Below, piece by piece: positions 58,183 through 64,000 of a DNA stretch of 64,000 nt. The DNA comes from Mycobacteriales bacterium (GTDB taxonomy: Bacteria > Actinomycetota > Actinomycetes > DATLTS01): assembly GCA_035533475.1 (NCBI GenBank), contig DATLTS010000066.1, forward strand, positions 29,139 to 93,138. The letters run 5' to 3'. Position 1 is the stretch's first letter. Each line of letters begins with the position of its first letter. A model generated the notes under the pieces. It did not search any database, was not told where the DNA came from, and was given only the letters and a program-made list of their open reading frames with translations. A program made the position numbers and the translations under genes.

Positions 58183-58991
58183 TCCCCGCGCTGACCACGT
58201 CGGTTCGGGCGCCCCGGGTCGCGGCCGCTCGGCGGCTGGCCAAACGGGCCTTGCGTTCGGCGGCGGGCGCCTTCCTGGTGGAAGGGCCGCAGGCGGTGCG
58301 CGAGGCCCTGGAGGACGGACGCGGCCTGGTCCGCGAACTGTTCGCCACCCCCGAGGCTGCTAGCCGGCACGGCGATCTGCTCGTCGGGGGGGTTGAAGTT
58401 CACGTCGTCAGCAGCGAAGTCATGGCTTCCCTCGCCCAGACGGTCAGCCCGCAGGGCATCGTGGCCGTTGCCACGATGTGCCACGTCCCGCTGGAGTCCG
58501 CGGTTAGCAACGGGGCTCGCCTCGTCGCGGTGCTCGCCTCCGTTCGCGACCCCGGCAATGCTGGCACGCTGCTCCGCTCGGCCGACGCGGCAGGAGCGGA
58601 CGCCGTGGTGCTCACCGACCGCTCGGTCGACGTCTACAACGCGAAATGCGTCCGGGCCTCGGCCGGTTCGCTGTTCCATCTACCGATCGCCGTCGGGGTG
58701 CCGGTGACCGACGCGGTCGCCGCATGCCGGTCGGCCGGGCTGACGGTCCTCGCCGCTGACGCGGCCGGCTCGGACGATCTGGACCGGCTGGCCGACGATG
58801 GGGCGTTGGGCCGGCCGACCGGCTGGCTGTTCGGCAACGAGGCCTGGGGCCTGCCCGACGAGGTCGCGGGCCTCGCCGACCGGGTGGTCCGGGTTCCGAT
58901 TCATGGTCGCGCGGAGTCGCTCAACCTGGCGGCGGCAGCCGCGGTGTGTCTGTATTCCTCCGCGCGGGCGCAACGTTCGGGCGCCCGGTAG
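58179..58991 (+). CDS. rlmB: TrmH/SpoU-family RNA 2'-O-methyltransferase, probable CTG start
   Basis: SAM-dependent methyltransferase of 23S rRNA or tRNA. SpoU substrate-binding start [13 protein letters not shown]; knot motifs [21 protein letters not shown] and [11 protein letters not shown]. The first standard codon is TTG 58251, but family-like sequence ([16 protein letters not shown]) lies upstream and open. Between the in-frame TAG 58155-58157 and TTG 58251 there is no ATG, GTG or TTG; CTG 58179 forms CTGA with the rplT stop, giving 270 residues. TTG 58251 remains possible. The exact target nucleotide is not known. Confidence 0.82.
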   Translation: MIPALTTSVRAPRVAAARRLAKRALRSAAGAFLVEGPQAVREALEDGRGLVRELFATPEAASRHGDLLVGGVEVHVVSSEVMASLAQTVSPQGIVAVATMCHVPLESAVSNGARLVAVLASVRDPGNAGTLLRSADAAGADAVVLTDRSVDVYNAKCVRASAGSLFHLPIAVGVPVTDAVAACRSAGLTVLAADAAGSDDLDRLADDGALGRPTGWLFGNEAWGLPDEVAGLADRVVRVPIHGRAESLNLAAAAAVCLYSSARAQRSGAR

Positions 58992-58995
58992 CCGG

Positions 58996-59001
58996 TACGC
59001 T
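58996..59001 (+). promoter_or_regulatory. -10 of a leaderless promoter for the PAS kinase
   Basis: TACGCT, 8 nt before GTG 59010; no ribosome-binding site. It lies in the 18-bp gap after the methyltransferase. Confidence 0.45.
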
Positions 59002-59009
59002 CGCTCCTC

Positions 59010-61221
<2,212 letters not shown>

Positions 61222-61222
<1 letters not shown>

Positions 61223-63681
61223 TGCGGGTTCCGGTTTCCTGGCTCGCTGACTATGCCGACCTGGCCGGCGCGCCTGCCCGCGGGATCGCCGACGCCCTGA
61301 TCCGGGTCGGTCTCGAGGTGGAACGCGTCGAGTCGCTCGGGTCGGACATAGCGAACGTCGTCGTCGCCCGGGTTCTCGACATCGAAGAGGTCACCGGGGT
61401 CAAGAAGCCCATCCGCTACTGCCGGGTCGACGACGGTGACACCGTGCGTAGCGTGATCTGCGGTGCCACGAACTTCGCTGTCGGCGACCTGGTCGCGCTC
61501 GCCAAACCCGGTGCCGGCTTGCCCGGGGGGGTTCGGATCGAGGCCCGCGAGGCGTACCGCCGGACGTCCGAGGGGATGATCTGCTCCGGCCGGGAGCTCG
61601 GGCTCTCCGACGACCATGCCGGCATCCTGGTCCTCGCCGCGGACCTCGAGCTCGGCGCCGACGTCGTCCGGGTGCTCGGCCTGGCCGACGACATCCTCGA
61701 CATCGCGGTCACGCCGGATCGCGGGTACTGCCTGTCGATTCGCGGTGTCGCCAGGGAGGCTGCCGCTGCTCTCGGGGTCCGCTACCGGGACCCGGCCGCG
61801 CAGGTGAAGATGCCTCGCCTGCGCCCCGGCGGACCTGCCGTCCGGGTCGAGGACTTCATCGGTTGCGATCGGTACGTCGCTCGGGGGGTCGAGCGCATCG
61901 ACCCGTCCCGGCCGACGCCACCCTGGCTGGCCCGTCGACTGACGGTCGCCGGGATGCGGCCGATCTCGCTCACCGTCGACGTGACCAACTACGTCCTGCT
62001 GGACCTCGGTCAGCCGCTGCATGCCTTCGACGCCGGCCGCCTGGTCGGACAGATCGTCGTCCGCAGGGCCTTGCCCGGAGAACGCCTGGCGACCCTCGAC
62101 GGTTTGACTCGCGACCTCGACCCGGACGACCTCGTAATCGCCGACGGCAGCGGACCGATCGGGTTGGCCGGCGTCATGGGTGGCGGCCCGACAGAGGTGG
62201 GTCCGACGACAACGTCGGTCGTGATCGAGGCGGCGCACTTCGACCCGGCCTCGGTCGCTCGGACCGCGCGCCGCCACCGGTTGTCGACCGAGGCGTCGCG
62301 CCGGTTCGAGCGGGGCGTCGACGATGCGCTGGCTCCGGTCGCCGCTCAGCTCGCCGTCCAGCTCCTGCTCGAGCACGCCGGAGCGACCGCCGCGGCGGAC
62401 GTCACGGACATCGACGGCCGGCCGGGTCGCCCGACCCTGACCCTGCCGCTCGCTCTGCCCGCTCGGATCACGGGCATCCGCTACCCGGCGGACACGATCC
62501 GGCGGCGCCTCGACGACGTCGGCGCCACGCTGACAGGTGAAGATCCGCTGACGGTCGTCCCCCCTTCCTGGCGCCCCGACCTCACCGCGGCAGTCGATCT
62601 CGTCGAGGAGATCGCCCGGCTCGAGGGGTATGACCAGTTGCCGGTGCGCCTGCCGGCCGCGCCCGCCGGCAGGGGGCTCACCCCAGACCAGCGTCGCCGC
62701 CGGGTTGCCAGTCGGGCGCTTGCCGCGGCCGGCTACATCGAGGTGCACACCGCCCCGTTCGTCGGACCGGATGCCGCCCCCGCCCTCCTGCTCCCCGAGG
62801 CCGATCCACGCCGGCCCTCGGTGACCGTCGCCAACCCGCTGTCGGAGGAGGAATCGATGCTGCGGGCCAGCCTGCTCCCCGGGCTGCTCGCGGCGCTCCT
62901 GCGCAACCTGGGACGTGGCTTCGCCGACCTTGGGATCTTCGAGATCGCCCCGGTGTTCCGAGCCCGCCCGGGTGCCGGGCCGGCCCCCGCGCCGGTCTCG
63001 AGCCGGCGACCGAGCCGGGCGGAGCTTGACGCGATCGAGGCCGCGCTGCCCGACCAGCCCGTACAGGTCGGAGTGGTGCTCGGCGGGGACCGTGAGTTGC
63101 CCGGATGGTGGGGGGACGGCCGGCGGGCCAGCTGGGCGGATGCGGTCGGTGCGGCACGGGCCGTGGCCGGGGAGCTCGGGGTGAACCTGGTCGTCCGGGC
63201 TGGAGCCGCGCCGCCCTGGCACCCGGGACGGTGTGCCGAGCTCGTCATTGAAGGGGGCGTCATCGGCCACGCCGGCGAGTTGCACCCGCGAGTGGTCGAG
63301 GCATTCGGCCTCCCGTCTCGGACGTGCGCGGCGGAATTCGCCCTGGCCCCGCTGTTGGCCGCGGCGGTCGACCAGGTTCCCGCGCCCGCCGTCTCCCCGT
63401 TCCCGGTGGCCACGCTCGACGTGGCGCTCGTCGTGGACACCGCAGTCACGGCCGCGGACCTCGCCGTCGCGTTACGCGACGGGACCGGGCCGCTGCTCGA
63501 GTCGCTGAGGCTCTTCGACGTATACACCGGACCGCAGGTGGGCCACGGAAAGAAGTCGCTTGCATACAACCTCCGGCTGCGCGCCCAGGACCGGACGCTC
63601 ACCGCGGAGGAGGCGCTGGCGCTCCGGGACGGGGCCGTCCGGGTGGCGGCCGAGCGGCACGGTGCGACCCTGCGCTCCTAG
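61222..63681 (+). CDS. pheT: phenylalanyl-tRNA synthetase beta subunit
   Basis: 819 residues, ATG sharing a base with the pheS stop. Tetramer partner of PheS. MRVPVSWLADY start, EMAP-like tRNA-binding domain (40-150), B3/4 editing domain (about 215-400), B5 domain, synthetase core (L-S-E-E-E-S-M-L-R) and C-terminal ferredoxin-like anticodon-binding domain (S-L-R-L-F-D-V-Y-T-G). Confidence 0.97.
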
Positions 63682-63720
63682 CGCTCCGCGCTCACGAGGA
63701 CACCGGCCGTCGGCCGCACA

Positions 63721-64000
63721 TCAGTTCAGGTAGCCGACCACGTCGATGGCGACGTTGACCGGCGAGCTCGCGGAGTACAGGTCGAGCCGGCCGTTGCTGC
63801 CGAGTGCGACCACCTGGAAGTTCGCGGTGGTGCCACCCGGGGTGTAGTTCACGGTGGAGGCGATCGGGCGGGTGGTGCCGTCCGGGTAGGCCTCCAGGTA
63901 GCCGACGCCGGTCGGGCCGATCGCGGTGATGTTCACCGCGACCGCCGTCGCTGTGGACGGGACGCCGGCCAGCCCGCTGACCTGCACCGGGTAGGCGGTT
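63721..64000 (-). CDS. 3' end of a secreted repeat-domain protein (partial)
   Basis: Reads off the right edge on the minus strand; the internal GTG at 63985-63987 is not the start because the frame continues to the edge. The 92 visible residues form the repeat found at the C-terminus of many actinobacterial secreted proteins: VAVNITAIGPTGVGYLEAYP, STVNYTPGG, and the closing V-N-V-A-I-D-V-V-G-Y-L. The domain usually follows a peptidase or cell-wall hydrolase, which is outside the window. It is convergent with pheT, 39 bp apart. Confidence 0.85.
   Translation of the reverse strand, partial: TAYPVQVSGLAGVPSTATAVAVNITAIGPTGVGYLEAYPDGTTRPIASTVNYTPGGTTANFQVVALGSNGRLDLYSASSPVNVAIDVVGYLN

Overview
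The window is high-GC DNA from an actinobacterium. The evidence is a BldD regulator, an actinobacterial integration host factor (mIHF), a PriA-like protein without a Walker A motif, many GTG starts with 4-bp ATGA/GTGA gene overlaps, and several apparently leaderless promoters. The genus cannot be named from sequence alone. Type IV pili next to aroC, together with a PyrK/PyrD pair, suggest a deep-branching lineage of the Frankiales/Acidothermales/Sporichthyales kind rather than Streptomyces or Mycobacterium (inference). I saw no tRNA, rRNA, CRISPR array, insertion sequence or prophage.

Layout. 1-3.6 kb holds two exopolysaccharide genes. 3.7-17.8 kb is a complete monoderm type IV pilus (T4P) locus: pilB, pilT, pilC, the major pilin, four minor-pilin-like proteins, the prepilin peptidase, and pilM, pilN, pilO plus a PilP-like protein. 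17.9-22.1 kb is aroC-aroK-aroB-aroQ-efp-nusB, with bldD convergent. 22.9-32.8 kb is the de novo UMP operon pyrR-pyrB-pyrC-carA-carB-pyrK-pyrD-pyrF. 32.9-37.7 kb encodes a REC-PAS-PAS-GGDEF-EAL protein, a membrane histidine kinase and a response regulator. 38.2-41.8 kb is mihF-gmk-rpoZ-coaBC-metK. 42.4-43.5 kb is an LPXTG surface protein behind a long structured leader. 43.6-50.2 kb is priA-def-fmt-rsmB-rpe plus a REC-GGDEF regulator. 50.2-54.9 kb is an FMN riboswitch with ribD-ribE-ribBA-ribH and hisG. 54.8-63.7 kb is a DMT-type permease, an alpha/beta hydrolase, infC-rpmI-rplT-rlmB, a PAS histidine kinase and pheS-pheT. The last 280 bases carry the 3' end of a secreted protein on the minus strand.

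The most interesting part is regulation. Six sites in the first 15 kb fit T(C/A)(A/C)AGC-N14-(G/A)CCGAT. Each starts a polysaccharide or pilus transcription unit. The spacing matches sigma-28/WhiG/SigD promoters, and two sites lie exactly 7 nt before a GTG start. The pilin promoter is followed at once by a c-di-GMP-I (GEMM) riboswitch. The same window encodes BldD with its c-di-GMP-binding motif intact, a GGDEF-EAL protein and a GGDEF response regulator. It therefore reads as a surface-polymer and pilus programme controlled by a sigma-28-type factor and c-di-GMP. A second unusual element is a duplicated, covarying RNA-like structure in the leader of the LPXTG protein, which I cannot assign to a known riboswitch class.
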